From DAITPV01 sp050692555 (GTDB lineage Bacteria; Actinomycetota; UBA4738; CALAEC01), in assembly GCA_050692555.1 (NCBI GenBank), contig JBOGVS010000032.1:1-40308 (forward strand): DNA of 40,308 nucleotides, read 5' to 3'. Of the stretch, positions 33,227 through 40,166 are shown in pieces (positions within the stretch are counted from its first letter, which is position 1; each line of letters opens with the position of its first letter). The translations under genes and the position numbers were made by a program. The notes under the pieces are model-generated. The model was not told the DNA's origin. It did no database searches and saw only the letters and a list, made by a program, of their open reading frames with translations.

Positions 33227-34408
33227 TCATCCGGACCATATCTCGGTGTCCGGGTGGAAGGCGGCCCAGTCGAACCAGAACGAGTCCAGCGCAGCCACGC
33301 CGGGGAGCTGCTGGCCGGCCAGTGGTCCCTCCACCGCCATCCCCAGCACGTTCCAGGTGGTCCCCGTCTCCCGGTCGACCAGTTCCCCGTCCCGGACCTC
33401 GAACGTGAGGACCTGGTCGCCGACCTGCCGGGAGAACCCGGCCGCGGCGCCGACGTCGCGCGAAGCCTCGATCGTCTCCCGGTCGAGGGCCGACAGGGTT
33501 CCGGGCTTCCAGATCACCAGGATCGGCTCCCCCCCGGCCTCCTCGTTCACCGCCGCCATCTGACCGCCGCCCGCCTCCCGGAGACGGCCGTAGGGGAAGG
33601 CCACGGCCTCGTCGGCAGCGGCGACCCCGAGGACCCGGACCGCGGGGGCGAGCCGCGGATCGACGTCACCCTGGAACAGGAAGGGGTCCTGGGTCCGGTC
33701 GTATCCGGGGTAGGGATTCGTCCCGTAGGGGCGGTCGAAGCCGGTATTGCGGGAGAGCACCTTGCCCTGGGGATGGGCATCGCGAAAGTCGCCGAACGAG
33801 ACGATCTGGGCAGGGACCACCTGGAGAGTCCTCCCGGTGAGTGGGCCGGTCACGGCCTGTCCCGAGAGCTGGGGCCAGTAGGAGTCGGTGGCCCGGTCGT
33901 ACATCACCAGGTTGGAGCGATAGAGCTTCCCTGAGGTTCCGAACGTCGTTACTTCCCCCTCCACCACGGGCCGCTCCCATACCACTGGTGTGTTGCAGAG
34001 CGGGCAGTAGGTCACGGCGACCGGCACCCCGCCCACTTCGTCGTTGGCGATCTCGTGCCAGGTGAGGATTTGGAGCGGGTAGGCCCGGGCGTCCCCTTCG
34101 ATGGCCACCGCGATCACGGGTTGGCGATCGGATAGCCAATCGACCTCGGCCACGGGTTCGAACCGGGGATCGTCGATGGGGGGGATGCCGTCGGGGGGAG
34201 GCCCCCCAGCGATGATCTCATCGGGATCCACCAGGGGGCTGGGCTCGGCGGCTGGTCCGGACCGCTTGCCAGATGGGGATCCGGGATCATTGCCCGTGAA
34301 TAGAAGTCCTGTCACGCCAACCAACGCGAGCAGAGTCGCGAGGCCACCCAGGAGGACCGCGCGCCGTCCGGGCCATCGAACGGGTCGGCCTGGGTCATCT
34401 GCGCTCAC
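33227..34408 (-). CDS. DUF3179 domain protein
   Basis: A 393-aa exported protein starting at ATG 34408. An N-terminal membrane anchor (AVLLGGLATLLALVGVTGLL, about 18-37) and a Pro-rich linker precede a complete DUF3179 domain: VIAVAIEGDARAYPLQILTW, HEIANDEVGGVPVAVTYCPL with a CPLC motif, GTSGKLYRSNLVMYDRATDS, YWPQLSGQAVTGPLTG, and FWFDWAAFHPDTEIW at the end. The family's function is unknown. It lies downstream of the AhpD-like gene in the same direction and may be part of the redox group. Confidence 0.9.
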   Translation of the reverse strand: MSADDPGRPVRWPGRRAVLLGGLATLLALVGVTGLLFTGNDPGSPSGKRSGPAAEPSPLVDPDEIIAGGPPPDGIPPIDDPRFEPVAEVDWLSDRQPVIAVAIEGDARAYPLQILTWHEIANDEVGGVPVAVTYCPLCNTPVVWERPVVEGEVTTFGTSGKLYRSNLVMYDRATDSYWPQLSGQAVTGPLTGRTLQVVPAQIVSFGDFRDAHPQGKVLSRNTGFDRPYGTNPYPGYDRTQDPFLFQGDVDPRLAPAVRVLGVAAADEAVAFPYGRLREAGGGQMAAVNEEAGGEPILVIWKPGTLSALDRETIEASRDVGAAAGFSRQVGDQVLTFEVRDGELVDRETGTTWNVLGMAVEGPLAGQQLPGVAALDSFWFDWAAFHPDTEIWSG

Positions 34409-34600
34409 GTCAAAACGGACGCCTGAGGACGACGGACGATTGCGGCGCTGAGCAAGCTCCCCCTTCGGTGGACCGCCCCGGGTCTCCGGCAGGCCTGGGA
34501 GCGAGGGGACAAGGAACGCTTCTACCCCTACGGGGAGCGCCCGCGCCGAACGGCGAAAGGCGTCGAAGCCGCGTGACCGGATCTCCTCTCGCCGGATTCT

Positions 34601-35144
34601 TCAGGTATCTCTGCCGCTCTCGGCGAGGCCGTACCGCTTCCCGGCGCGAGCCTGTTGTGGCCACCGACTCTCCAACTCCACCCCGAGCCCCCTCGGCGAT
34701 CCGGTTCACGTAATTGAAGTAGGCGACCACCTGGTTGGCGTCAACGATGTCCCGATCCGTCAGTCCGGCTCCGCGAAGGGGCGTCAGGTCCCCTTCGCGT
34801 ACGTCTGCGGGACGAAGCGTCAACTTCAGGGCGTACGTCAACAGCACCCGGGTCCGCTCCTCCAGGTCCACCCAGTTCCCCGAGGCGACCGCCTCGGTCA
34901 GCTCCCCCCGGCCCGTCTCCTGAGCCAGAGCAGCGCCGTGGTGAACCACTCAGTAGTGGCAGTCGTTCGCGGCCGAGACGCACACGCCTATCGCTTCCCT
35001 CTCGCCCCGCGTCAGGCCGGAGGGGCCGAACATCACCACGCGGTAGAGCGCCAGATGTGTCTGTAACGCTTCCGGGTTCAGGCTGTGCGACGCGAGGACG
35101 TAATCGATGCCTTCCGATCCAGGGCTGGAATCAACCCAAGTCAT
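34601..35144 (-). CDS. peroxidase-related AhpD/CMD-family protein with in-frame TGA (candidate selenoprotein)
   Basis: ATG 35144 behind AGGAGGCAG. Residues 1-64 end GVCVSAANDCHY; TGA (34950-34952) follows, then VVHHGAALAQETGRGELTEA in the same frame. The family motif here is C-x-x-C-x3-H, so the TGA stands exactly at the second, reactive Cys (C62-H-Y-U65-V-V-H-H69). The later part matches peroxidase-related enzymes: LTYALKLTLRPADVRE, GLTDRDIVDANQVVAYFNYV, NRIAEG. One extra G (CCCCC on the plus strand, 34688-34692) then shifts the frame; without it the end reads GLGVELESRWPQQARAGKRY and stops at 34601, about 180 aa, the family length. AhpD-like selenoproteins are known. Alternatives are a nonsense mutation or a base error. 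Confidence 0.7.
34910..34937 (-). promoter_or_regulatory. possible SECIS hairpin of the AhpD-like gene (weak)
   Basis: After the TGA, a hairpin can form with base GGC/GCC, an internal loop, and an upper stem CUCU/AGGAG (one bulged G) closing the loop GGCUC. The loop's GG is 24-25 nt after the TGA, within the bacterial range. Pairing is much weaker than for the CcdA element, so this is only suggestive. Confidence 0.35.
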
Positions 35145-35248
35145 CTCTGCCTCCTGTCGTCGATAAGGAGCCGCACCCCTGATCGGCACTATCCCCCTCA
35201 CGCCGACCGGCGTGGATGCGACCCGCTCTTGCCGAGCGAACGACGGAA

Positions 35249-35797
35249 TCACGATTCCTTCGAGGCTAGAACCTTGCGGATCTCTCGGCGAAGGATCTCT
35301 TCCGTGAGGGGACCGGCCCACTCGAACGTCTTCCTGCCGTCCGGGTCGAAGATGAGCGTCACAGGCTGGCCGAAGTAGCCCAGCCCGTCCCGGATCTCGG
35401 CTTCCGGATCGAACACGCTGGGATATTGCCAATCGAACTCAAGGATGAACTGTCGGGCGGCTGGCCGGCTATCGAGGATGTCGACCCCCAAGAACTGGAT
35501 GCGTCCGCCGAACTCCCTCGATACGGTGGCCAGCCCTGGGGCTTCCAAGCGGCACGGCGGACACCACGAACCCCAGATGTTCACGACGACCGGCGTCCCA
35601 GAGAGTTCCTGGAGAAGGGCCTGGAACCGGCCGAGTCCAAACTCCGGGAGTTCTAGACGGCTGGCTGGAAGTAACCGACGGGCTGGCCTCTCCGACGAGG
35701 CCGGCTGGTTCGAGTCGGCGCAGGCGGATAACAACAGCGCGAGCGCCGTCCCCAGTGCCACCGTCCTCTCCGCAGTCGTTCTGAACATCTCCGCCAT
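35249..35797 (-). CDS. TlpA/ResA-like thiol-disulfide lipoprotein
   Basis: ATG 35797 (or ATG 35788) gives about 182 aa. The signal and lipobox (ALGTALALLLSACADS) place it outside the membrane, lipid-anchored. The thioredoxin-like domain carries VVVNIWGSWCPPCRLEAPGL (CPPC active site), IQFLGVDILDSRPAARQFIL and FGQPVTLIFDPDGRKTFEWA with the cis-Pro region. Such proteins receive electrons from CcdA/DsbD-type transporters and reduce extracytoplasmic disulfides. It lies between the TGA-containing ccdA and AhpD-like genes on the same strand, 105 bases from the latter. The longer frame to 35986 is not family-like. Confidence 0.9.
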   Translation of the reverse strand: MAEMFRTTAERTVALGTALALLLSACADSNQPASSERPARRLLPASRLELPEFGLGRFQALLQELSGTPVVVNIWGSWCPPCRLEAPGLATVSREFGGRIQFLGVDILDSRPAARQFILEFDWQYPSVFDPEAEIRDGLGYFGQPVTLIFDPDGRKTFEWAGPLTEEILRREIRKVLASKES

Positions 35798-35801
35798 TTC
35801 G

Positions 35802-35848
35802 GGGCAAGGCCGCCCGGTGCCTTGCCCAACGGCAGGCCTCAGCCTGCC
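35802..35848 (-). promoter_or_regulatory. two tandem perfect hairpins before tlpA
   Basis: GGGCAAGGC (35802-35810) pairs with GCCTTGCCC (35819-35827), 9 bp and an 8-base loop. GGCAGGC (35831-35837) pairs with GCCTGCC (35842-35848), 7 bp and loop CTCA. They fill most of the leader next to the tlpA start and could act as attenuator, terminator or ribosome-site control. No T run follows on the minus strand. The remaining part of the 246-bp gap to ccdA shows nothing else. Confidence 0.6.
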
Positions 35849-36043
35849 AAGACTCGATTGGGCACCATGGATGGACGCATCCGTGGACTGCCCGATTGCA
35901 ACGCAACGACAACGCTCCGAAGTGACCATTCCGAGAAGGTCTGTCCCAAGCCACAAAAGCTGCCGGGTCAACGTCCCACCGGGCACCTTCCCTCAAGGGG
36001 ATTCTTGCGACCCGGTGGCACCGGCCTGTGGGAATCGCTCCAC

Positions 36044-36907
36044 CTAGACCGGGAAAACCCGTGCGATGAAGTCGGCGAACACGCCCAGGGCGACGAACCA
36101 ACCCCCCACCACGACCAGGATCCAGCCACCCCACCGCTTCATGGTGGGCCCGGCGGCTTCGAGGCGTCCACCGAGGCGCTCCTGGGCCAAGGCCACCGTC
36201 AGCGCCGAGGCCGAGGCCAGTAGGACGATGGCCAGCCCCGCCACCGCGAACGCCGTCACCGCCGCCGCGGTCCCTCCGACGGCGAGCGCCTGCCCGGCCA
36301 GACCGGCCAAGATGGGCCCCGTTCACCCGAAGCCGATTGCCAGATAGGCGAACCCGAACAGCCCGACCCCCGCGACGGGATGGTTCCGGCGCAGCCTCGC
36401 CTGGGCCTCGGAAAGCGGCCGGGTGAGTGGCTCGACGGCGTGGAACGAGACAGGCAGCACCTCTGCCTGGATCAGGCCCAGGAGGACGAGGAGCAGCCCC
36501 GCCACCACGCGGATGGCGATCCCCGCCCCGCTGGTGAAGGTGACCGAGGCGGCGATCCCCGCGCCACCCGCGCCGATGAGCGCACCCAGGACGAGCAGGA
36601 ATGTCACCGCCCCAAGGGAGAACGTGGCCGCGAACCCTACCGCCGCCGCTGGACGACCCCGGACTTCGCGGCCGAGGAGGGTCAGCAGCAGGGGGAACGC
36701 GCAGGGGGAGAAGAACGACGCTACCCCCGCACCCGCGGCCAGCGCCAGGAGCCCGACGCCGACGCTGGCCGGGAGATCGAACCGCGGGTAGGCGACGTAT
36801 CCGCCGTACCCCGCCAGCGCCGCGAGGGCCACGGCACCGATCAGCAGGGCGAATCGCAGCGGGCCAAGCTGGGGACGCCGGGATGGGCCGACCGGGATCT
36901 CCCGCAT
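36044..36907 (-). CDS. CcdA-like membrane thiol transporter with in-frame TGA (candidate selenoprotein)
   Basis: ATG 36907, 287 codons, ending TAG 36044. It has about seven hydrophobic segments and the CcdA/DsbD-beta layout. The first redox motif is GVASFFSPCAFPLLLTLLG (Cys69, C-x-x-P). The second should be a C-x-x-P in the fourth-to-fifth helix; here FGFAYLAIGFG is followed by TGA (36323-36325) and TGPILAGLAGQALAVGG in the same frame, so residue 195 is U-T-G-P. CcdA carries electrons from cytoplasmic thioredoxin across the membrane to TlpA-type partners through exactly this Cys pair. A SECIS-like hairpin follows the TGA. A selenocysteine in this position would be, to my knowledge, new. Its start is 7 bases after the Cys-rich ORF's stop. 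Confidence 0.8.
36293..36311 (-). promoter_or_regulatory. bacterial SECIS-like hairpin in ccdA
   Basis: Directly downstream of the ccdA TGA the mRNA forms CUUGGCC - loop GGUCU - GGCCGGG: 7 pairs, including two G-U. The loop's GG lies 19-20 nt after the UGA. By my recollection of the Escherichia coli fdhF element, that loop is also GGUCU-like with GG at the same distance. This is the expected form and position of a SelB-binding SECIS. The hairpin codes for ordinary residues (LAGLAGQ), as in other bacterial SECIS elements. Confidence 0.75.
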
Positions 36908-36913
36908 CGGCCG

Positions 36914-37059
36914 CTAGGCGGACTTCTCCATCCAGTGGCCGCAGCAGTCGACGAACTCCTGGGTAGGCTCCATGTCCGGGGCCCGAGCCACGGTCATCTC
37001 GCAGCCGCAGCCCTCCCCGGGCAGCGATGACGGTCGACCTCGTCCACCTCGTTCGTCAT
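36914..37059 (-). CDS. small Cys-rich protein, probable 1-base deletion
   Basis: ATG 37059, behind GGGGTGAAAG, begins MTNEVDEVDRHRCPG. The continuation in the neighbouring frame is EGCGCEMTVARAPDMEPTQE, then FVDCCGHWMEKSA, ending TAG 36914. One missing G in the GGGG run (about 37017-37020) explains the break. The repaired product is about 48 aa with Cys arranged as C-x4-CGC ... CC, so a metal- or thiol-binding role is likely. It is the first gene after the MerR-type promoter and directly precedes ccdA. Confidence 0.55.
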
Positions 37060-37097
37060 GGCTTTCACCCCTGGGGTCGATACCAGCGGTCACGGCG

Positions 37098-37129
37098 ACC
37101 GTACACCTTCCAGTCAACTGGAATGTCAA
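37098..37129 (-). promoter_or_regulatory. MerR-type promoter/operator of the redox operon
   Basis: On the minus strand TTGACA (-35, 37124-37129) and TACGGT (-10-like, 37098-37103) are 20 bases apart. The long spacer contains the perfect dyad TTCCAGT-TG-ACTGGAA (37108-37123). An over-long spacer filled by a dyad is the hallmark of MerR-family activators, which twist the DNA when metal, thiol or drug signals bind. Confidence 0.8.
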
Positions 37130-37135
37130 GCTTGC

Positions 37136-37243
37136 ATCGAGGCCATGCGTCGCGATCTCGGGCGGATGGCCCGTAGGGCTCGGTCGGCGGCCGACTCGAC
37201 CCAGGGGCCGGCCGCGTACTGCCACATCATCGAGTCGGCTTGA
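37136..37243 (+). pseudogene. MerR-family regulator, C-terminal remnant
   Basis: Immediately after the operator, in the divergent direction, the frame reads IEAMRRDLGRMARRARSAAD, then STQGPAAYCHIIESA and TGA 37243. This is the end of the dimerisation helix and the C-terminal Cys-x-I-I-E tail typical of metal- or redox-sensing MerR proteins. The DNA-binding N-terminal domain, which should start about 20-40 bases after the operator, is missing, so an internal deletion removed it. Confidence 0.6.
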
Positions 37244-37459
37244 GTCGATATCGCGTGAGGACTGGCGCCGAGAGCTATGTCCTGGTCCGGTTTAGAGACG
37301 CCTCTCTTATGTAATGGAGCGTGCCGATTCACCATCGCTCCTCCATCCCGCGTGCAACTGCGAAACGTTGAGAGAGCTGAGGCGCAACGTCGAGCATCGA
37401 AGTCGCAGGTCAATGCAGGTTTCGGCTCCTCCGCCGCAGGTTAGCGCCGCCCCCGATAT

Positions 37460-37506
37460 TCCTTGACGCGGAAGAGGTCGGAGGTTCAAATCCTCCAGCG
37501 CCCACA
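37460..37506 (+). repeat. tRNA-Val 3' fragment (att-like direct repeat, copy 4)
   Basis: A 47-base copy with the same compensated T-stem variant (GGAGG/CCTCC) as copy 2. It is preceded by GATAT, as is copy 5. Confidence 0.93.
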
Positions 37507-37546
37507 GGTCTATGTCGTGAAACCAGACACTCCAGCGCCCACAGGT
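37493..37546 (+). repeat. 17-bp direct repeat at the tRNA 3' end
   Basis: CTCCAGCGCCCACAGGT occurs at 37493-37509 and again at 37530-37546, separated by 20 bases. The second copy is followed by GCAAAGGCCCTGG, the sequence that follows the complete tRNA-Val gene. Confidence 0.85.
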
Positions 37547-37550
37547 GCAA

Positions 37551-37580
37551 AGGCCCTGGTCATAGGGCCCTTCTCATTCC
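37551..37580 (+). terminator. terminator-like hairpin, relative of that after tRNA-Val
   Basis: GGCCCT (37552-37557) pairs with AGGGCC (37564-37569), followed by CTTCTCATT. The sequence is closely similar to 7036-7055, so the flank of the tRNA was duplicated together with its 3' end. Confidence 0.55.
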
Positions 37581-37773
37581 ACAACTGTTGTGACCGTCTT
37601 CCGCCTGAACCAGAAGATCCTCCCAGCAACCTGATGCCCGAGCTTGGCGGCCCTCGCTTGAGCCGGTCCGTCCTGGAGGAGCCGATTGACTTGGCCCGGG
37701 CTGGTGACATAGAAGGGGAGTCGAGATTCAGCAGGTCATCTGGTCCGGGATGGCTTCAGAGAGGAGGTCGCCC

Positions 37774-39405
37774 ATGAGACGGATCTCGATCCTCACCGCG
37801 GGCCTGATGATCCTGGCCCTGGTGGCCGGCTCGCCGGCCGACGCGAAGCGGGGGAGCCGCAAGCAGGTCCGTCCCCAGGTTTCAGGCGTGGTCAAGGCGC
37901 AGTCGAAGCCGCTCCGTCCGGGGGTCAACCGTGGAGCGTCGGGCCGCGTCTTGCGAGCGCCGGCGGGTGGGGCGGTCTTCGCCTCGGTCCCCATCACCGT
38001 GGGACCTGAGCAGAACGTGATCGTAGGCGACGTGACGAACCTGCCGGGCAACCCGGGTGAGCACCCCAGCGGGCCAGCGTGCTTAGTCGGTGATCAGACC
38101 CCCCAGAACGAGACGACGATCGCTATCGATCCGACGAATCCCAACAACCTGATCGGCGGAGCCAACGACTACCGTTACTTTGTCGACTCCGAGCAGCGTT
38201 ACGATGGGTCCGCGGCCGCCTACGTCTCGCACGACGGAGGTGGCACGTGGTCGAACGTGTTCATGCCGGGGATCAGCGAGGAGGCCGGGGGAACGTACCA
38301 GGGCGTGGGGGACCCGGCGTTCGCCTGGGAACCCGACGGGAGCGAGGTGTACTACGCGAACATCGCCTTCAACCGGGTCGCCAACCCCGACACTGGCCAC
38401 TCCGCGTTCGCCAGCGCCATCGCGGTCAGCAAGTCCGAGAACAAGGGCGACACCTGGACCACGAACTACGTCGTCCAGAGCGATAGCTCCAGCGTGTTCC
38501 ACGACAAGGAGTGGATCGCGGTTGGCCCGGACGGCGCGGTGTACGTGACCTGGGCTCGATTCCAGTTCCAGCCCAAGGGCAAAACCGGGCTGGGCAACTA
38601 CGAGGCCTCGCCCATCGTGATCAGCAAGTCAACCGACGAGGGGGCCACCTGGTCTGCCCCCAAGGTCATCAGTGGTCGGTTCGCCCAGTTCAGCACCCCC
38701 GTCGTTCACGACGACGGGACGCCCGACGGCGTGATCTACGTCTCGTTCGAGGAGTGGAACAACCCGGTGGGCCGGAATGGCGGCCGGGCGTTCGTGGCCA
38801 AGTCCGAGGACGGCGGGGCCACATGGAGCAAGCACTTCGTGGGGAGGGTCAACGACCTGCCAAGCCCGCTGCCGCACAGCGGGTTCCGGGTGGCCAGCTA
38901 CCCGGTCATTGATGTGGACGACGACGGCGACCTGCACATGCTGTGGTCGAATTGGCAGTCGGGCTCGGCCGATATCGTTTATACGCGGTCGACGGACGGC
39001 GGAGCCTCGTGGAGCCGGCCGGTGAAGATCAACCAGGAGTCGGGGAAGACCGACCAGTTCTTCCAGTGGATCGACGCCTCCGGTGATTACGTCCATGTGG
39101 GCTTCGTGGACCGGCAGTACACGGGCGACGCCCTGCTCGACCATTCCTACGTGGTCTCGCCGGACGGCGGGGACACCTGGAGCCAGACGGTGCGGGTCAC
39201 CTCGGCGTCCTCCCCATCGAACGCCAGCCTGTTCGGCACGAATTGCACCGGGGAGTTCATCGGCGACTACACGGGCATCACCGCATCGGGGAACACCGCC
39301 CACGTGCTGTGGATGGACGGCCGGCCGGGAACCCAGCCCGCCTCGCCGACCGGCGACGAAACCGACCAGGACGCGTTCCACGCCACGGTGACGGTGGGGC
39401 CGTAG
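37774..39405 (+). CDS. secreted Asp-box (sialidase-like) beta-propeller protein
   Basis: ATG 37774 behind GAGGAGG gives 543 aa. The signal peptide is MRRISILTAGLMILALVAGS, with cleavage near SPADA. Six Asp-box motifs follow: SHDGGGTWS, SKSENKGDTWT, STDEGATWS, SEDGGATWS, STDGGASWS, SPDGGDTWS, each on a propeller blade, with WSNWQSGSADIVYTRST between two of them. No sialidase catalytic set (Arg triad, Tyr/Glu) can be confirmed, so it may be an exo-glycosidase or only a binding protein. It is the main cargo of block D. Confidence 0.85.
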   Translation: MRRISILTAGLMILALVAGSPADAKRGSRKQVRPQVSGVVKAQSKPLRPGVNRGASGRVLRAPAGGAVFASVPITVGPEQNVIVGDVTNLPGNPGEHPSGPACLVGDQTPQNETTIAIDPTNPNNLIGGANDYRYFVDSEQRYDGSAAAYVSHDGGGTWSNVFMPGISEEAGGTYQGVGDPAFAWEPDGSEVYYANIAFNRVANPDTGHSAFASAIAVSKSENKGDTWTTNYVVQSDSSSVFHDKEWIAVGPDGAVYVTWARFQFQPKGKTGLGNYEASPIVISKSTDEGATWSAPKVISGRFAQFSTPVVHDDGTPDGVIYVSFEEWNNPVGRNGGRAFVAKSEDGGATWSKHFVGRVNDLPSPLPHSGFRVASYPVIDVDDDGDLHMLWSNWQSGSADIVYTRSTDGGASWSRPVKINQESGKTDQFFQWIDASGDYVHVGFVDRQYTGDALLDHSYVVSPDGGDTWSQTVRVTSASSPSNASLFGTNCTGEFIGDYTGITASGNTAHVLWMDGRPGTQPASPTGDETDQDAFHATVTVGP

Positions 39406-39657
39406 CAGGGGGGTCCTGATGCCCCGGTGAAGGACCTGAAGGTCGATCGGGCGGGGTACCTCGTCGACGAGTCCCGTGGGCTCAACCGACGTATACGGGC
39501 CTGACGGCCAGAGACTGCCTCGGCGCACTCCCGAGCGTTCTCGCCCCACATGTTGTCGCGGGGATGCCGGGGGGTGGCCCTTGACGAGTTAGTGCTCCGT
39601 ATCCTGATCGCGGCGGGGATGTGTCGAATCCATCGGTTACCAAGAGCCGTGGTTTGG

Positions 39658-40044
39658 TCAGGCGGACCGACGCTCGCTTCGCACTAGCGCTAGAGCCTTG
39701 CGACTCAGCACCACCGACAGTGTGAAGATCAGAAGAGCGTTTACGGGGTGGAGCGCCGCGATGAATGGTGACGTCTCGCGTCCAAAGGTGAGGAATGGCT
39801 GGCCGTAGGTCACAATGGCCAGGATGACGCCGAGAACGATGGCCGGCTTACCGGCCCGGGCCAAAGCGGGTACGATCAGGAATAGTGCCCCCGCGGTACC
39901 CAGGATGTATCCGGTGGTCTCATGCAATTCTGTGCCTCCCTCCTGACCGAACAGCATCGGTCCGGCGAAGTACACTTGGACCACGATGGCCGCGAGGAAT
40001 ACCCCGGCGATTGAGAGGAATGCGTATCGGAAGAATCGGCGCAC
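39658..40044 (-). CDS. DUF6220 membrane protein
   Basis: GTG 40044 gives 128 aa with four membrane helices: YAFLSIAGVFLAAIVVQVYF, TTGYILGTAGALFLIVPALA, PAIVLGVILAIVTYGQPFLT and FIAALHPVNALLIFTLSVVL. The LHETTGY and AALHPVNALLIF segments fit DUF6220, small proteins resembling cytochrome b-type four-helix bundles, with His residues that might bind heme; function unknown. The 252 bases between it and the Asp-box gene contain only a 25-codon frame that I cannot support. Confidence 0.8.
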   Translation of the reverse strand: MRRFFRYAFLSIAGVFLAAIVVQVYFAGPMLFGQEGGTELHETTGYILGTAGALFLIVPALARAGKPAIVLGVILAIVTYGQPFLTFGRETSPFIAALHPVNALLIFTLSVVLSRKALALVRSERRSA

Positions 40045-40120
40045 GGTTCCCAGGAGTGTATCGGAGCGTCCAGGGCTCGGACGTCCGGAGCTTCCCCCAC
40101 AGGAGACGGTGCACGGATAT

Positions 40121-40166
40121 TCCTCGACGCGGAAGAGGTCAGAGGTTCAAATCATCTAGCGCCCAC
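40121..40166 (+). repeat. tRNA-Val 3' fragment (att-like direct repeat, copy 5, decayed)
   Basis: Matches 6985-7030 with changes in the anticodon loop (TCGACGC) and an unpaired A in the T stem (CATCT). This is the oldest-looking copy. What follows (GGCCCTGGTCACTAGAG, then GGGCCATGCTTTCCTG) resembles the flank of the complete tRNA gene at 7037-7090. Confidence 0.85.

Noticed and set aside
34425..34576. Plus-strand frame ending RQAWERGDKERFYPYGERPR
   Set aside because: It looks protein-like, but there is no start, no recognised family and only about 50 codons; not enough to call a gene.
34410..34600. C-terminal extension of the AhpD-like frame
   Set aside because: It arises only from the extra G at 34688-34692; the family-like ending in the alternate frame stops at 34601.
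35249..35986. Long form of the TlpA-like gene
   Set aside because: The extra 63 residues cover the tandem hairpins and carry no signal-peptide logic; the lipobox signal starts at ATG 35797 or 35788.
39427..39504. 25-codon frame VKDLKVDRAGYLVDESRGLN
   Set aside because: Too short, no clear ribosome binding site and no recognised family.
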